From Rhodococcus jostii RHA1 (GTDB taxonomy: Bacteria; Actinomycetota; Actinomycetes; Mycobacteriales; Mycobacteriaceae): a stretch of 64,000 nt of DNA. Both the position numbers and the translations under genes were made by a program. Positions within the stretch are counted from its first letter, which is position 1, and every line of letters starts with the position of its first letter. The DNA lies in assembly GCF_000014565.1 (NCBI RefSeq), contig NC_008268.1, positions 3,348,001 through 3,412,000 of the forward strand. Reading direction: 5' to 3'. The notes under the pieces were generated by a model. That model saw only the letters and a program-made list of their open reading frames with translations. It was not told the DNA's origin and ran no database searches. Shown here one piece after another: positions 1 to 10,111 of the stretch.

Positions 1-859
1 ACAGGGTGTCGTTCATGGCCTGGTCAGCGAGCGCGCCAGCGAGGATGGGCCCGTCTCCGCAGATGGTGCAGGCGATATCGAATGCAGGCTGCCCGGGTTC
101 GCAATGGCGGCAGTGATTTCGAACGATCAACGTCTCGGGGCTATCCGGATCTTGGTGGAGCCAGTCGACGGCGAGGTCGGCACGTTGGCTTGCGGCTTCC
201 GCGCGGGTTGTCGGTTCGTTCCCGCAGGTGGGGCATGAACGTGATGCCCTCGGGGCAGGATTGGCCGGCCCTGATGTCGTCGACTTGATGGCCTTCACAC
301 CAGGCCGTTTGTTCAGGTGCCCGTACACCGTGGTGCGCGGCACTTTCAGCATGTCGGCGATCTGCGCGACGGTGTGTTCCTTGGCGTCGTATAGCCGTTG
401 AGCGAGTTCGATCTGGTCCGGGCTGAGCTTCGAGGGCCGGCCGCCCTTGCGTCCACGGGCGCGGGCGGCGGCGAGTCCGTCGCGGGTATTGGCCACGATC
501 AGCTCGCGCTGGAACTCGGCCAGGACCGACAGCATGCCGAACATGGCGCGGCCTTCGGCGGTTGCGGTGTCGATTCCCTGCTCGAGGACCTTCAAACCGA
601 CACCGCGTTCGCGTAGCTCGGCACCGAGGGTGATCAGGTGCAGCACCGAGCGTCCGAGTCGATCGAGTCGCGTGATCACCAGGGTGTCGCCCTCGCGCAG
701 CCGCTGAAGCACCAGATCCAGCTGGGGCCGTGATGCTTTGGCGCCGCCGGAATGTTCGATGTGAATGTTCTTGGCGTCGACGTCGGCCCTGCGCAGGGCG
801 TCGACTTGGTGGTCTGTGTTCTGGTCTGCGCTGGAGACGCGCGCGTAGCCGATCAGCAT
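1..859 (-). CDS. Serine recombinase (resolvase/invertase family) with C-terminal zinc ribbon, 3' end beyond window
   Basis: The frame stays open from an ATG at 859 to the window edge (286 codons), so the C-terminus is missing. The N-terminus has the resolvase catalytic motif YARVSSADQ (Ser9 is the expected nucleophile), followed by RLDRLGR and a helix-turn-helix near residues 140-185 with a VAQIADMLKVPRTTVYGHL pattern. After it come CxxC pairs (CPTC, HCRHC, CTIC), an unusual zinc-ribbon tail also seen in the resolvase at 34,231. The family makes site-specific double-strand exchanges at res-like sites. Inverted TGTCG/CGACA repeats lie just upstream (861-979). It is probably a mobile-element or plasmid resolvase. 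Family assignment is firm; its substrate site is inferred. Confidence 0.88.
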   Translation of the reverse strand, partial: MLIGYARVSSADQNTDHQVDALRRADVDAKNIHIEHSGGAKASRPQLDLVLQRLREGDTLVITRLDRLGRSVLHLITLGAELRERGVGLKVLEQGIDTATAEGRAMFGMLSVLAEFQRELIVANTRDGLAAARARGRKGGRPSKLSPDQIELAQRLYDAKEHTVAQIADMLKVPRTTVYGHLNKRPGVKAIKSTTSGPANPAPRASRSCPTCGNEPTTRAEAASQRADLAVDWLHQDPDSPETLIVRNHCRHCEPGQPAFDIACTICGDGPILAGALADQAMNDTL

Positions 860-860
860 G

Positions 861-979
861 TGTCGAAAATACCCTGGCGTGAGGTTTTTCGACATAGATT
901 TTCGACGCGGGTTACCGACGCTTTTCCAGGCGATTTCCGCAGTTCGTAGCAGGTGTCGCATAACCTTCGATTCTCGACA
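861..979. promoter_or_regulatory. Candidate res-type recombination site upstream of the resolvase
   Basis: A perfect 9-bp inverted repeat (TGTCGAAAA at 861-869, TTTTCGACA at 886-894) gives a 34-bp unit directly before the recombinase start. A further half site (TTTTCGAC) lies at about 899-906. A second 26-bp unit with TGTCG/CGACA ends spans 954-979. Spaced inverted units next to the gene are typical of resolvase res sites. No third full unit is clear. Confidence 0.45.
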
Positions 980-1254
980 ACCTTTGAGTGAAGCGGAGTG
1001 CGACTGCGTCCGACCTACAGACTTGCACCCGATCCGTTTGGCGCCCCGGCAATGGGAATGTCACCGGACGGGGCTATCGGGTTCGTGCTGGTCAGCGAGT
1101 TTCGGTCAGGGACCCGCTTTCGGGACGAGCCGGTGGGGGTTCGGCTTACGGACGGCAATGCGGATGAAATCATGACTCGAAATTTCGGCGCTCCGCCTCG
1201 ACGCCGTGGGGTTCGCGGCGAATGTTCTTCCACCCACCAGCAACCTTTTCGGGG
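980..1254. other. Intergenic, nothing recognised
   Basis: Together with the repeat block before it, this makes about 395 bases between the recombinase start and the 3' end of the PucR-type gene. No convincing coding frame, RNA gene or strong hairpin was seen. Confidence 0.4.
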
Positions 1255-2514
1255 TCAGTCCGGGGTGTCGGTGAGGTGGTGGTGCAGTTTGAGTGCGATG
1301 TGGAGTGCGGTGGCGCGCCAGCCGTCGTCGAGGGCTTCTGCGCCGAGTAGTTCGCGGATTCGGTTGAGGCGGTAGTACAGGGTCGCGCGGTGGATCGAGA
1401 GTGCCTCGCAGGTGGTGTCGACGCGGCGTCCGGCGTCGAGGTAGGCGATGATCGTCTGCCAGTGTTCGGTACTGCCGGTGCGCAGTATCAGCGCGGCGTC
1501 CTCGCTGATCTCTTTCACGGTGTCCGCTCGTATGGGCCTGCCGTAGAGCAGACGCCAGGTTCCGAGTTCGTCCCAGCGCCGAAACCCTCTCCGCCCCTTA
1601 TGCGGTGAGGAGAACGCGGCGGCGAATTCGGCGCGGCGGGTGGACTCTTCCACCTCGGTGGGGGTGTCGGCGGGGGCGGTGCCCGCCGCGGTGACCTCGT
1701 AGCCCGCGGAGCGGGCGGTGCGGATCAGGGTCGATTCGAACTCCCCGTTCTCACCGGGGGTGGCGATCTTGGTGACGGTGACCAGCTGGTCGTCGATGTA
1801 ACGCGCCAGGAAGGGGCGGGTGAACTGGCGCCGGGCCAGCTCCAGCGGGAGGTCTCGCCCGTGACGGTCCGACGGGGTGCGGCTGCGGCGTGGCCGGAGG
1901 CTGGCGACGTGCACGACCAGCCCGCCCCGGGTGGTGAGGTAGTCGCGGTCGATCGCCTCCTGGACGGCGGCGTCCGCAGTTTCTCGGGTGAGCGCTGCGG
2001 TCAGGATCCGGGCGAGGTCGTCGGCGCGTTCACGGATCTCGGTGTCGTCGGACGCCAGTAGCGGCGCCAGCGCCATCACGGTGCGGTCGGCCTCGGCCAT
2101 GGCCGCGTCGCTGACCGGTGGCTGGTCGAACAGCCAGAGGTAACCGAGCAGCAGGGCCTCGAACCGGATGGGGAAACAGACCCGCGGGAGCATGCCGTAC
2201 TCGTCGTTGCGGGGGAGCCGCAGCGGTGTGGTGGAGGTGGCCACGCCGAGGCTGAGCATCCATGGCAGGGGTGGGCGTGGGGGTGCGCGGTCGATGATCG
2301 CGGTCACCCGGATCTGGTCGATCGGACCGGTCTGGGCGCTCGCGCACAGCAGCTCGAAGCGGGGGTTGTCGACGGCCACCGACCGGCCCAGCGTGTCGGC
2401 CAGGTCGTCGACGAACACCTGGATCTCGCTGAGTCGGCTCGGCGCCTGTCCCTCGACCCTAGACATATGTCGAAGGTACTCGAGACGGGCGGCTAGAGAC
2501 AACGTGCAGGTCAC
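1255..2514 (-). CDS. PucR/CdaR-type transcriptional regulator of the adjacent aromatic amino acid operon
   Basis: A 419-residue protein with the C-terminal helix-turn-helix of the PucR family (HTH_30): about residues 350-410, including the pattern CEALSIHRATLYYRLNRI. The N-terminal and central parts resemble the GAF-like sensor regions usual in this family. It is divergent from the amino acid dehydrogenase gene, with under 90 bp between starts, so it is the likely local regulator responding to an aromatic amino acid or its keto acid (inference). The start is uncertain: the GTG at 2514 opens the frame, but an ATG at 2466 (403 residues) is equally possible and neither has a clear ribosome site. 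Confidence 0.8.
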   Translation of the reverse strand: MTCTLSLAARLEYLRHMSRVEGQAPSRLSEIQVFVDDLADTLGRSVAVDNPRFELLCASAQTGPIDQIRVTAIIDRAPPRPPLPWMLSLGVATSTTPLRLPRNDEYGMLPRVCFPIRFEALLLGYLWLFDQPPVSDAAMAEADRTVMALAPLLASDDTEIRERADDLARILTAALTRETADAAVQEAIDRDYLTTRGGLVVHVASLRPRRSRTPSDRHGRDLPLELARRQFTRPFLARYIDDQLVTVTKIATPGENGEFESTLIRTARSAGYEVTAAGTAPADTPTEVEESTRRAEFAAAFSSPHKGRRGFRRWDELGTWRLLYGRPIRADTVKEISEDAALILRTGSTEHWQTIIAYLDAGRRVDTTCEALSIHRATLYYRLNRIRELLGAEALDDGWRATALHIALKLHHHLTDTPD

Positions 2515-2597
2515 GGCACCACGATGGGAACCACTGGGACTGCGACCCGGATCACATCGGAGATTTGCGGGTAGACGCAGCAGAGAAGGAGCGCATC
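2515..2597. promoter_or_regulatory. Divergent promoter region between pucR-type regulator and dehydrogenase operon
   Basis: About 83 bp separate the two divergent genes, so both promoters and any operator must lie here or in the overlapping 5' ends. AAGGAG at 2586-2591 stands six bases before a GTG at 2598 and decides the dehydrogenase start. No clear palindrome was identified. Confidence 0.5.
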
Positions 2598-3932
2598 GTG
2601 GATCAGAGCATTTTCATCCCACTGCAGGCCGCCGGCCTGACGTCGTTGAAGCTGCAGTACGACTGGCGGACCGACCGGCACCGCCTGTATGCGGCGAAGG
2701 AATGGGATGCCGATCTGGACTTCGCGGACTACAACCGCAGCTTCCACGCGGAGAGCCTGCTGACCGCGGACGCCGTCTACCTGGGTCATGAGCAGGTCCT
2801 CGCCCTCTTCGCCGAGCACGGCCTGACCGACTACCTGAACCAGGTCCTCGAATTGCTGCGTGGTGGCAAACATTTCGGCATCGAGGTCTACTACCACGCA
2901 GGCCGGAACATCCGGTTCATGTGTCATCAGCACAGTCGTCGGCAGGGCCTGCGGAACAAGCGGCACGCCACCCTGGCCGGCGGCATCCGCCGCCACCCGC
3001 TCGAGGAGCGGGAGCTGGACGTGATCATCGACGGCCTCAACCTCGGCCGGGCGATGAGCTTCAAGAACATCGCCGCCGACCTCAACTTCGGCGGCTGCAA
3101 GACCACCGTGCAGATGGACCCCCTCGACCTCGAGGACCTGGAGGCGTTGGGTTTTCTGTCCTTCGCACTCGACCGCTGCCGCACCATGACCGGCCCGGAC
3201 ATGAACTTTCCCACCGCGATGTCCGACGTCATCAACGAGCACTTCTCAATGTCGTTCACCAGCGGCCCCGCCTCCCCGCTCGGGGAGACCGGCAAACCGA
3301 CCGCGTACGGCACCTACCTCGCCCTGCAGGAGGCCATCCGCTTCCAAGAGGGCACCGGCACGCTGACCGGCAAGACCGTAGCGGTGATGGGCCTCGGTGC
3401 GGTCGGCTGGTCGATGGCCGAATACCTGCTCGACGGCGGCGCACGGCTGATCGTCTCCGACATCGACCAGACCCGGGCGGCGGACTTCCTTGCCGCCCAC
3501 CCCGGTCGCCCGGTCGAATCGGTGCCGGTCGGGGCCATCATCGACGTCGACGCGGACGTGTTCTGCCCGTGCGCGATCGGCGGCATCCTCGACGAGGACA
3601 CCATCCGGCGGATCACCTTCCGGTACGTCTTCGGGCCGGCCAACAACCAACTCAAGGCCACCACCCAGGACGAGGAGATCCGGCTGGCGAACCTGCTGGC
3701 AGAACGGGGCATCCTCTTCCAGACCGAATGGTGGCACAACACCGCCGGCGTGTTGTGCGGCGCCGAGGAATACCTGCGCGGCGCCGACGCGAACACCACC
3801 GACCTGATGGCGAAGGTCGAACGCATCGTCCCGGCCAAGACCTGGGCGAACCTCACCCAGGCGAAGGCACTCGGTATCACCCCCACCGAGAACGCATACC
3901 GCACCTGCGTCGACACCATCTACCAGCGATAA
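2598..3932 (+). CDS. NAD(P)-dependent amino acid dehydrogenase (Glu/Leu/Phe/Val family), probably phenylalanine dehydrogenase-like
   Basis: A 444-residue protein that should oxidatively deaminate an amino acid to its 2-keto acid. The substrate domain carries the family lysine in FGGCKTTVQ and the GPDMNFP segment. The Rossmann fold shows VMGLGAVG and VSDID, followed by CAIGGILDE and GPANNQL. The GTG start at 2598 is chosen over an in-frame upstream ATG at 2565 because of AAGGAG six bases before it. It lies 9 bp before an amino acid permease and just upstream of hydroxyphenylpyruvate dioxygenase, so phenylalanine and/or tyrosine is the most likely substrate. Leucine or valine cannot be excluded. 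At 444 residues it is longer than typical phenylalanine dehydrogenases (about 350-380). Confidence 0.82.
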   Translation: MDQSIFIPLQAAGLTSLKLQYDWRTDRHRLYAAKEWDADLDFADYNRSFHAESLLTADAVYLGHEQVLALFAEHGLTDYLNQVLELLRGGKHFGIEVYYHAGRNIRFMCHQHSRRQGLRNKRHATLAGGIRRHPLEERELDVIIDGLNLGRAMSFKNIAADLNFGGCKTTVQMDPLDLEDLEALGFLSFALDRCRTMTGPDMNFPTAMSDVINEHFSMSFTSGPASPLGETGKPTAYGTYLALQEAIRFQEGTGTLTGKTVAVMGLGAVGWSMAEYLLDGGARLIVSDIDQTRAADFLAAHPGRPVESVPVGAIIDVDADVFCPCAIGGILDEDTIRRITFRYVFGPANNQLKATTQDEEIRLANLLAERGILFQTEWWHNTAGVLCGAEEYLRGADANTTDLMAKVERIVPAKTWANLTQAKALGITPTENAYRTCVDTIYQR

Positions 3933-3941
3933 GAGACCGAC

Positions 3942-5360
3942 ATGTCCGAAACCGCCACTCCTGTCCCCGCGCAGATGCACCGCGGGCTGCAGAACCGCCA
4001 CATCCGGATGATCGGCCTCGGGTCGGCGATCGGCACCGGACTGTTCCTGGTGTCCGGGTCCACCATCCAGACCGCCGGCCCCGCCGTCCTGCTCGCCTAT
4101 GTGCTCGCCGGTGCGGTGATCTTCCTGATCATGCGGATGCTCGGCGAGATGGCCGTGCACAGCCCGGTCGCCGGATCCTTCAGCGAATACGCCCGCGAGC
4201 ACTGCGGACCCCTAGTCGGGTTCATCGCCGGCTGGAACTGGTGGATGACCTGCATCGTCGTCAGCATGCTCGAGCTGACCGCGGTCGGCACCTTCATGGA
4301 CTTCTGGTTCCCCGGGATCCCGCACTGGGTGACCGCCGCCGTCGCCCTGGTCTTGATCACCGGCGTCAACCTCATCCACGTCAGCGCATTCGGGGAGTTC
4401 GAATTCTGGTTCACCCTGATCAAGGTCGCCGCTGTGGTCGCGATGATCGTCTTCGGTGTCGCCATCGTCTTCGGCGCCGGCCACTACGACACGGCCGCCC
4501 TGAGCAACCTGTGGAACAGCGGCGGATTCGCCCCACACGGAATCACCGGCATCCTGCTGTCCCTGGTCGCGGTCACCTTCACCTTCGGCGGCATCGAATC
4601 GCTCGGCACCACCGCCGGCGAGGCCAAGGACCCCGCCCGCAGCATCCCCAAGGCTGTCAACGGCGTCATCGTCCGCATCCTGATCTTCTACGTCGGCGCG
4701 ATCGGCGTCATGCTGATGATCTGGCCCTGGGCCCGGGTCGGAGTCGACGGCAGCCCGTTCGTGCTGATGCTCGACGGACTCGGCGTCGGCGGCGCCGCGA
4801 CCCTGCTCAACATCGTGGTGCTCGTCGCCGCCCTGTCGGTGTACAACACCATGGTCTACAGCAACGCCCGTGTCCTGCACGGGATGGCCGCGAAGAAGCA
4901 GGCACCGGCCCTGCTCGCCAAGACCAACCACCGCGGTGTGCCGGTCACCGGGATCGTCATCAACTCCGCCATCACCGCGATCGTGGTGCTGCTCAACTAC
5001 CTCTTCCCCGGTCAGCTGCTGATGATCCTGGTGGCGATCATTCTCTCCGCGGAAATCATCACCTGGAGCACCATCGCGATCAGCCACCTGAGGTTCCGGC
5101 GGACCGTCGGAGCCGGCGTGTTCCGGTCCCCGCTGTACCCGTACACCAACTACCTCGTGCTGGCCTACCTCGCCGGTGTGGTGGTCCTGATGACCCAGCT
5201 ACCGGACTTTCGGGCCGGCGCCATCGCCCTGCCCCTCTGGCTCGCCGGCCTACTCGCCGCCGCCCTGCTCTACCGGAGAATCCGCCGTAACAGGGACCAC
5301 GCCTCCGCCGACACCGCCGCGGAGGCCGGACGGCCGCTGATCGACCACACCCCCACCTGA
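3942..5360 (+). CDS. APC-family amino acid permease, probably aromatic amino acid uptake
   Basis: A 472-residue integral membrane protein with about 12 hydrophobic segments. The N-terminus, QNRHIRMIGLGSAIGTGLF, is the hallmark of the AroP/PheP/GabP branch of APC amino acid:proton symporters. It is followed by ...GPAVLLAYVLAG and LGEMAV. It starts 9 bp after the dehydrogenase stop with a weak AAGAGA ribosome site, so the two are co-transcribed. Between the dehydrogenase and hydroxyphenylpyruvate dioxygenase, its natural role is import of phenylalanine or tyrosine. The exact substrate is inferred from context only. Confidence 0.85.
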   Translation: MSETATPVPAQMHRGLQNRHIRMIGLGSAIGTGLFLVSGSTIQTAGPAVLLAYVLAGAVIFLIMRMLGEMAVHSPVAGSFSEYAREHCGPLVGFIAGWNWWMTCIVVSMLELTAVGTFMDFWFPGIPHWVTAAVALVLITGVNLIHVSAFGEFEFWFTLIKVAAVVAMIVFGVAIVFGAGHYDTAALSNLWNSGGFAPHGITGILLSLVAVTFTFGGIESLGTTAGEAKDPARSIPKAVNGVIVRILIFYVGAIGVMLMIWPWARVGVDGSPFVLMLDGLGVGGAATLLNIVVLVAALSVYNTMVYSNARVLHGMAAKKQAPALLAKTNHRGVPVTGIVINSAITAIVVLLNYLFPGQLLMILVAIILSAEIITWSTIAISHLRFRRTVGAGVFRSPLYPYTNYLVLAYLAGVVVLMTQLPDFRAGAIALPLWLAGLLAAALLYRRIRRNRDHASADTAAEAGRPLIDHTPT

Positions 5361-5376
5361 CCGCTCCGCCGACCGG

Positions 5377-5413
5377 CGCGGACCGTCCCGACAGCCTCGC
5401 GGGACGGTCCGCG
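5377..5413. terminator. Stable hairpin between permease and dioxygenase genes
   Basis: A 14-bp stem (CGCGGACCGTCCCG at 5377-5390 pairing with 5400-5413) with a 9-base loop and no T-tract. It may reduce read-through or protect the upstream mRNA, so hpd may be expressed at a different level or from its own promoter. Confidence 0.55.
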
Positions 5414-5429
5414 ACCGGTCTCGCCCTGA

Positions 5430-6689
<1,260 letters not shown>

Positions 6690-6715
6690 CATCCACCACC
6701 GCCAATCCACCGAAA

Positions 6716-6742
6716 GTGCCGATCAGCTCGGACGATCGGCAC
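6716..6742. terminator. Hairpin after hpd
   Basis: A perfect 9-bp stem, GTGCCGATC (6716-6724) with GATCGGCAC (6734-6742), loop 9, lies 27 bases after the hpd stop. It is a plausible factor-independent terminator although the T-tract is absent. Confidence 0.55.
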
Positions 6743-7104
6743 CCGGTCATCCACCCGTAGGCGAGGCGGACCGCCTGCGGGTGGAATGCGGAATCCACGA
6801 TGTCGACCGCACGTCCAGAAACCCATGCCGGAACGAGCTGGCCGGAGGTCCTGCCAGGTGAAGACGTCCGGATCGGGGCGATCAACGGGTATAACGGCCG
6901 ATGCATGGTGGACTTGTCACCGGAAAGGGATCCGTCAATGGGACCCGGTCGCCTTGTCGAGGGACACTCGTCTGCCGTGTTTCACGGCGGTGATGGCGTC
7001 GATGAGGCTAACGTCCTGACCATGCCTATCCGGGTCGGTGTCGCGTCTCTGAGCTGGTTTTCGGGTATGTACCGCCGTCGAGCTACGTCCGCATCGGGAG
7101 AGCT
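6743..7104. other. Intergenic, no gene seen
   Basis: About 360 bases with no supported coding frame. Short frames on both strands have no ribosome site and look random. The end of the stretch holds the ribosome site (GGGAG) of the next gene. Confidence 0.4.
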
Positions 7105-7609
7105 ATGTCGTGGCACATAGGGATGCTTCCGCCGGAAACACCCGACCTCGGCGCCATCGCGCACGGGCCTGCCATTCTGGCGCGCAGCCAAGGCTTGCAG
7201 GTCGGGCTTCGCACGATCATCGCCTACAAGGGTGGGCTCGAAATCGCCGTGATGGTCGTCGCGACCGGCGCGCATGCCGACGTCGCCGAACGCCAGTATA
7301 AGGGCGCCGGCCGAGATCGACCCGGTCACCGGACGCCCGAACCCCCACCCGGTCCTGGGGGTGGCCTTCCGGTTCAGTGCTGCCGACGACTCGACCGAGC
7401 AACCATTTCCCCGCCGCAGCACCGCCGCACGATCGAAACCCGGCATGTTCCGGCGCGAATTCTTGTACACCACGAGTGAACTTCCTCGCTCGACCCTCCT
7501 GCGGTACCTCGTCGCATGGCCGCAGGTCGGGCTTTCCGCCACCACAGTCGAACTCACGCTCCCTGACCCGGATGATCTGCGTCGCCACATCATCCCCATG
7601 CCGAACTAA
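7105..7609 (+). pseudogene. Small hypothetical protein gene split by a frameshift
   Basis: An ATG at 7105 has a good ribosome site (GGGAG, 4-base spacer) and begins MSWHIGMLPPETPDLG, a plausible coding sequence for about 62 codons. Past about 7290-7310 this frame turns into low-complexity Pro/Arg/Gly. The next forward frame, carrying EIDPVTGRPNPHPVLG and ending TLPDPDDLRRHIIPMPN at 7609, takes over as the better coding sequence. The two halves together give one protein of about 167 residues, so one indel (real or a sequencing error) is likely. No function is recognised. Confidence 0.55.
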
Positions 7610-7614
7610 GCGGG

Positions 7615-8343
7615 TCATCTGGTGTCGTCGGGCTCCGTCAGGACGAGCGTGCCCGGAGGTGACTGCAACTGCAGGTCGAGCAGTTCGGCGACGACCCGGT
7701 AGCGCCCAGCCGCAAGCTCCTCGATGTCCGATCCCAGGTTGACCTGGAGGGACATGCGGCCGCCCGGCTCGAGGTCGGGCAGCGGAGGTGCGTGGGCGAA
7801 GAGCGTCACGCCGGATCCCAGCCGTTCGCCGTCCGGTCCGAGCACCCACCCGCGGACGGTCATGTGATCGCCGACGTCGTTCCTCCAAACGTGGTCTGAG
7901 GTATTGAGTACATCGATCGACAATTCCGGCAGTGTGCCAACCGTGGCGGTCTGCTCGGCTGGCCACCGCAGTTCCAGACCCGCCCGCCGGGCCGCGCAGG
8001 GCCGCCGCAGCGGGACCGGGCCGGGATCGGTGCTGACGGTCCAGGCTTCTCCGATCCAGTGCAGGAACACCAGTACCCACCCATTTCGCTGGTGGGGGTG
8101 TGGCGCGGCGAAGACGTCTCGTGGGTTGTCGATGAACTCCCAGCTGGGGAAGATCGGTCGCCAACCCTGGCGGGGGAGATCGAGCAGGTCATCAGGAGAG
8201 CGAAGGGTGAGCTTGCGGCCACCGATCAGGTCCCACAGCGACGAACCGGGTCCTTCGAGCGCCGCCGGATCGACTTCGAGGGAGCCGAGCTGAACCAGCC
8301 CCGGGTCTGACCGGTTCTCTTCGGAATCCGACCTCCTCATCAT
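7615..8343 (-). CDS. Hypothetical protein, 242 aa
   Basis: Convergent with the frameshifted gene, with 5 bases between their stops. Rich in Trp, Asp and Pro, with a C-terminal part that looks like an immunoglobulin-type beta fold (SIDVLNTSDHVWRND..., ...RYRVVAELLDLQL). No signal peptide or membrane segment. The frame opens ATGATG at 8343/8340, without a clear ribosome site. Not recognised; codon use is normal for a high G+C gene, supporting that it is real. Confidence 0.6.
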   Translation of the reverse strand: MMRRSDSEENRSDPGLVQLGSLEVDPAALEGPGSSLWDLIGGRKLTLRSPDDLLDLPRQGWRPIFPSWEFIDNPRDVFAAPHPHQRNGWVLVFLHWIGEAWTVSTDPGPVPLRRPCAARRAGLELRWPAEQTATVGTLPELSIDVLNTSDHVWRNDVGDHMTVRGWVLGPDGERLGSGVTLFAHAPPLPDLEPGGRMSLQVNLGSDIEELAAGRYRVVAELLDLQLQSPPGTLVLTEPDDTR

Positions 8344-8553
8344 CGAATTATCGCGCGCTGTCGAACCTTTTGTTCACATGATGCCCGACGAAAGCACGTC
8401 ACCGGTCAGCGATCCGCTTCCGGTGGGCACCGGCCAGCTCCGAGCCGTGTTGGGTTCCGATTCGTCTCGCTGCAGGTTCCCCGCACCGGGCGCTCTGGCG
8501 TAATCGAACCAGATAGCGTGAACTACAAGTAGCCGCCGATCGCAAGGAGCGCC

Positions 8554-8877
8554 ATGCGCAAGCCGCTGTTGTTTGCCGCTGGAACGGTCGTGGTCGCTGG
8601 CGTTGCGATAGGCGTGCTCATCAACACCACCTCGCCCGCTCCTGCCCCTCCCTCTGACAAGGACCACAGTTCCGTGACTGACGACCAGAGCGCACCGGAA
8701 GACGACTGGGACGAGATCGACCCGGAAGAACCGATTATCGACGGTGACCCGCCTCTGACAGCAGAGGACTACGTCCGCGACTCACAACCTGACTCGCAGA
8801 CCGCCGATGACGGCATGACCCTGATCCCCGGTACCGCGGTCTCGGGTGAGGGTTGGACCGCGGAGGCGCCCGGATAA
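8554..8877 (+). CDS. Small exported or membrane-anchored acidic protein
   Basis: 107 residues. A single N-terminal hydrophobic segment (about residues 4-24, LLFAAGTVVVAGVAIGVLI) follows MRK, then a strongly acidic, Pro-rich region. It is either a signal anchor or an uncleaved signal peptide, since no clear AxA site is seen. A ribosome site, AAGGAG, lies 6 bases before the ATG. Function unknown. Confidence 0.6.
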   Translation: MRKPLLFAAGTVVVAGVAIGVLINTTSPAPAPPSDKDHSSVTDDQSAPEDDWDEIDPEEPIIDGDPPLTAEDYVRDSQPDSQTADDGMTLIPGTAVSGEGWTAEAPG

Positions 8878-8978
8878 GGATCCGCTTACGGCTGCGACAC
8901 CGTTCGAGTATGAACGGGCAGAACTCCATCGCGGGGAACTGCGTGCGACGGACAGCACGGGTTCGGTAGCGTTCATTG

Positions 8979-10001
8979 ATGGACCTGGTCACTCTCGTTC
9001 TCGCGTCACCACGCGGACGATTTTTCTGCGCGAACGTCGCGTACATGTGCAGTACGGACGAGCGAGCCGCCGACCCGTACCGTCCACGAACGCCTGCGGA
9101 CGTGCTCGAGGTGATCGAGGCAGTCGATGTTCAAGCCATCTCGGGGCTGTCCGAACGGGACCTACTCAACGCTCTCGCGTTCGCGACAGACTGGGCACGG
9201 TACTGGCAACCGCCGGACGAGGACGATCTCATGTTCGCCATGCAGGACACCGTGGCGGCTTTACATCCAGTAGCTGCCACCGTTCTGGACTCCCCGCTCA
9301 CCCGGTGGTGGGCGGAGCCAGTCGACCTCGACAACCAGCGGATGATCGGCCAACTGCATTCGAACGACGAGGAGTGGCCGGAATCGACGCTGCCCTACCG
9401 CAGTACTGCTGTCGGCCTCGATCAATGGCGCGACCACGTCCTCGCGATGGAAGCGCGGTTTCGCACTTGGCGCGCAGAACGTCCAGACAACGCCATCAGT
9501 GGGGAATGGTGGTCGACACCGTTACCCAGTGCCGCCTTGGAAACCAGCCGGGCACGGGATGACGTGGGCGCACTGGAATTGCTCCTGGAGGAAGACTCGT
9601 TCGGCGGGGACGAAGCGCGGGTCTGGCCGGTCACTGTCCGCCGCACACCCCGGGTCTACGAGATCACGAATCCGACGGACTGGGCGCGTTTGGTCGACGC
9701 GTATCCCTTGGCCGTCGTCGAGTCCAAGCGCTCCGATTGGTTCCACACCACCGGTGAGTATCACGACTGGTTCATTCCCGACTGGACTGCGGTGGCCGAC
9801 GACTACGACGCCGTGCACCTCACTTTGCATGGCTACCTGACCACACCCGGCCTCGCAATCCCATTGGCAGACAACAACGGTGCAACTGTCCTGGCCGGGT
9901 GGAACCCGGACGCGACGTGGTGGCTGAACAACGACGTCGCTCACGTCGACGACGAGCCCGCCTTGTGGCGATGGTGTGACGATCACTGGGTACGAGCCTG
10001 A
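8979..10001 (+). CDS. Hypothetical actinobacterial protein, 340 aa
   Basis: Soluble, Trp/Asp-rich, about 340 residues. The end (about residues 220-340) contains VYEITNPTDWARLVDAYPL, HTTGEYHDWFIPDW and YDAVHLTLHGYLTTPG, reminiscent of uncharacterised actinobacterial proteins found near toxins or immunity genes. I do not recognise a characterised family. The ATG at 8979 (preceded by an in-frame TTG at 8976) is used. An internal ATG (MCSTDERAADPY) is an alternative. No ribosome site is visible, so the message may be leaderless. Confidence 0.6.
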   Translation: MDLVTLVLASPRGRFFCANVAYMCSTDERAADPYRPRTPADVLEVIEAVDVQAISGLSERDLLNALAFATDWARYWQPPDEDDLMFAMQDTVAALHPVAATVLDSPLTRWWAEPVDLDNQRMIGQLHSNDEEWPESTLPYRSTAVGLDQWRDHVLAMEARFRTWRAERPDNAISGEWWSTPLPSAALETSRARDDVGALELLLEEDSFGGDEARVWPVTVRRTPRVYEITNPTDWARLVDAYPLAVVESKRSDWFHTTGEYHDWFIPDWTAVADDYDAVHLTLHGYLTTPGLAIPLADNNGATVLAGWNPDATWWLNNDVAHVDDEPALWRWCDDHWVRA

Positions 10002-10111
10002 GCCCCGGAGAAGGATCGTCATCCGGCACGTTCCGGCGTTCGTGGAATCACCACCGGCAGTGATCATCTGACGAGGCCCGACGTAGCACTCTCAACTCGA
10101 AGCGAGAAAGG

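Noticed and set aside
2921..5290. A 789-codon forward frame overlapping the dehydrogenase and permease genes
   Set aside because: Arg/Pro/His-rich shadow translation of two well supported genes in another frame.
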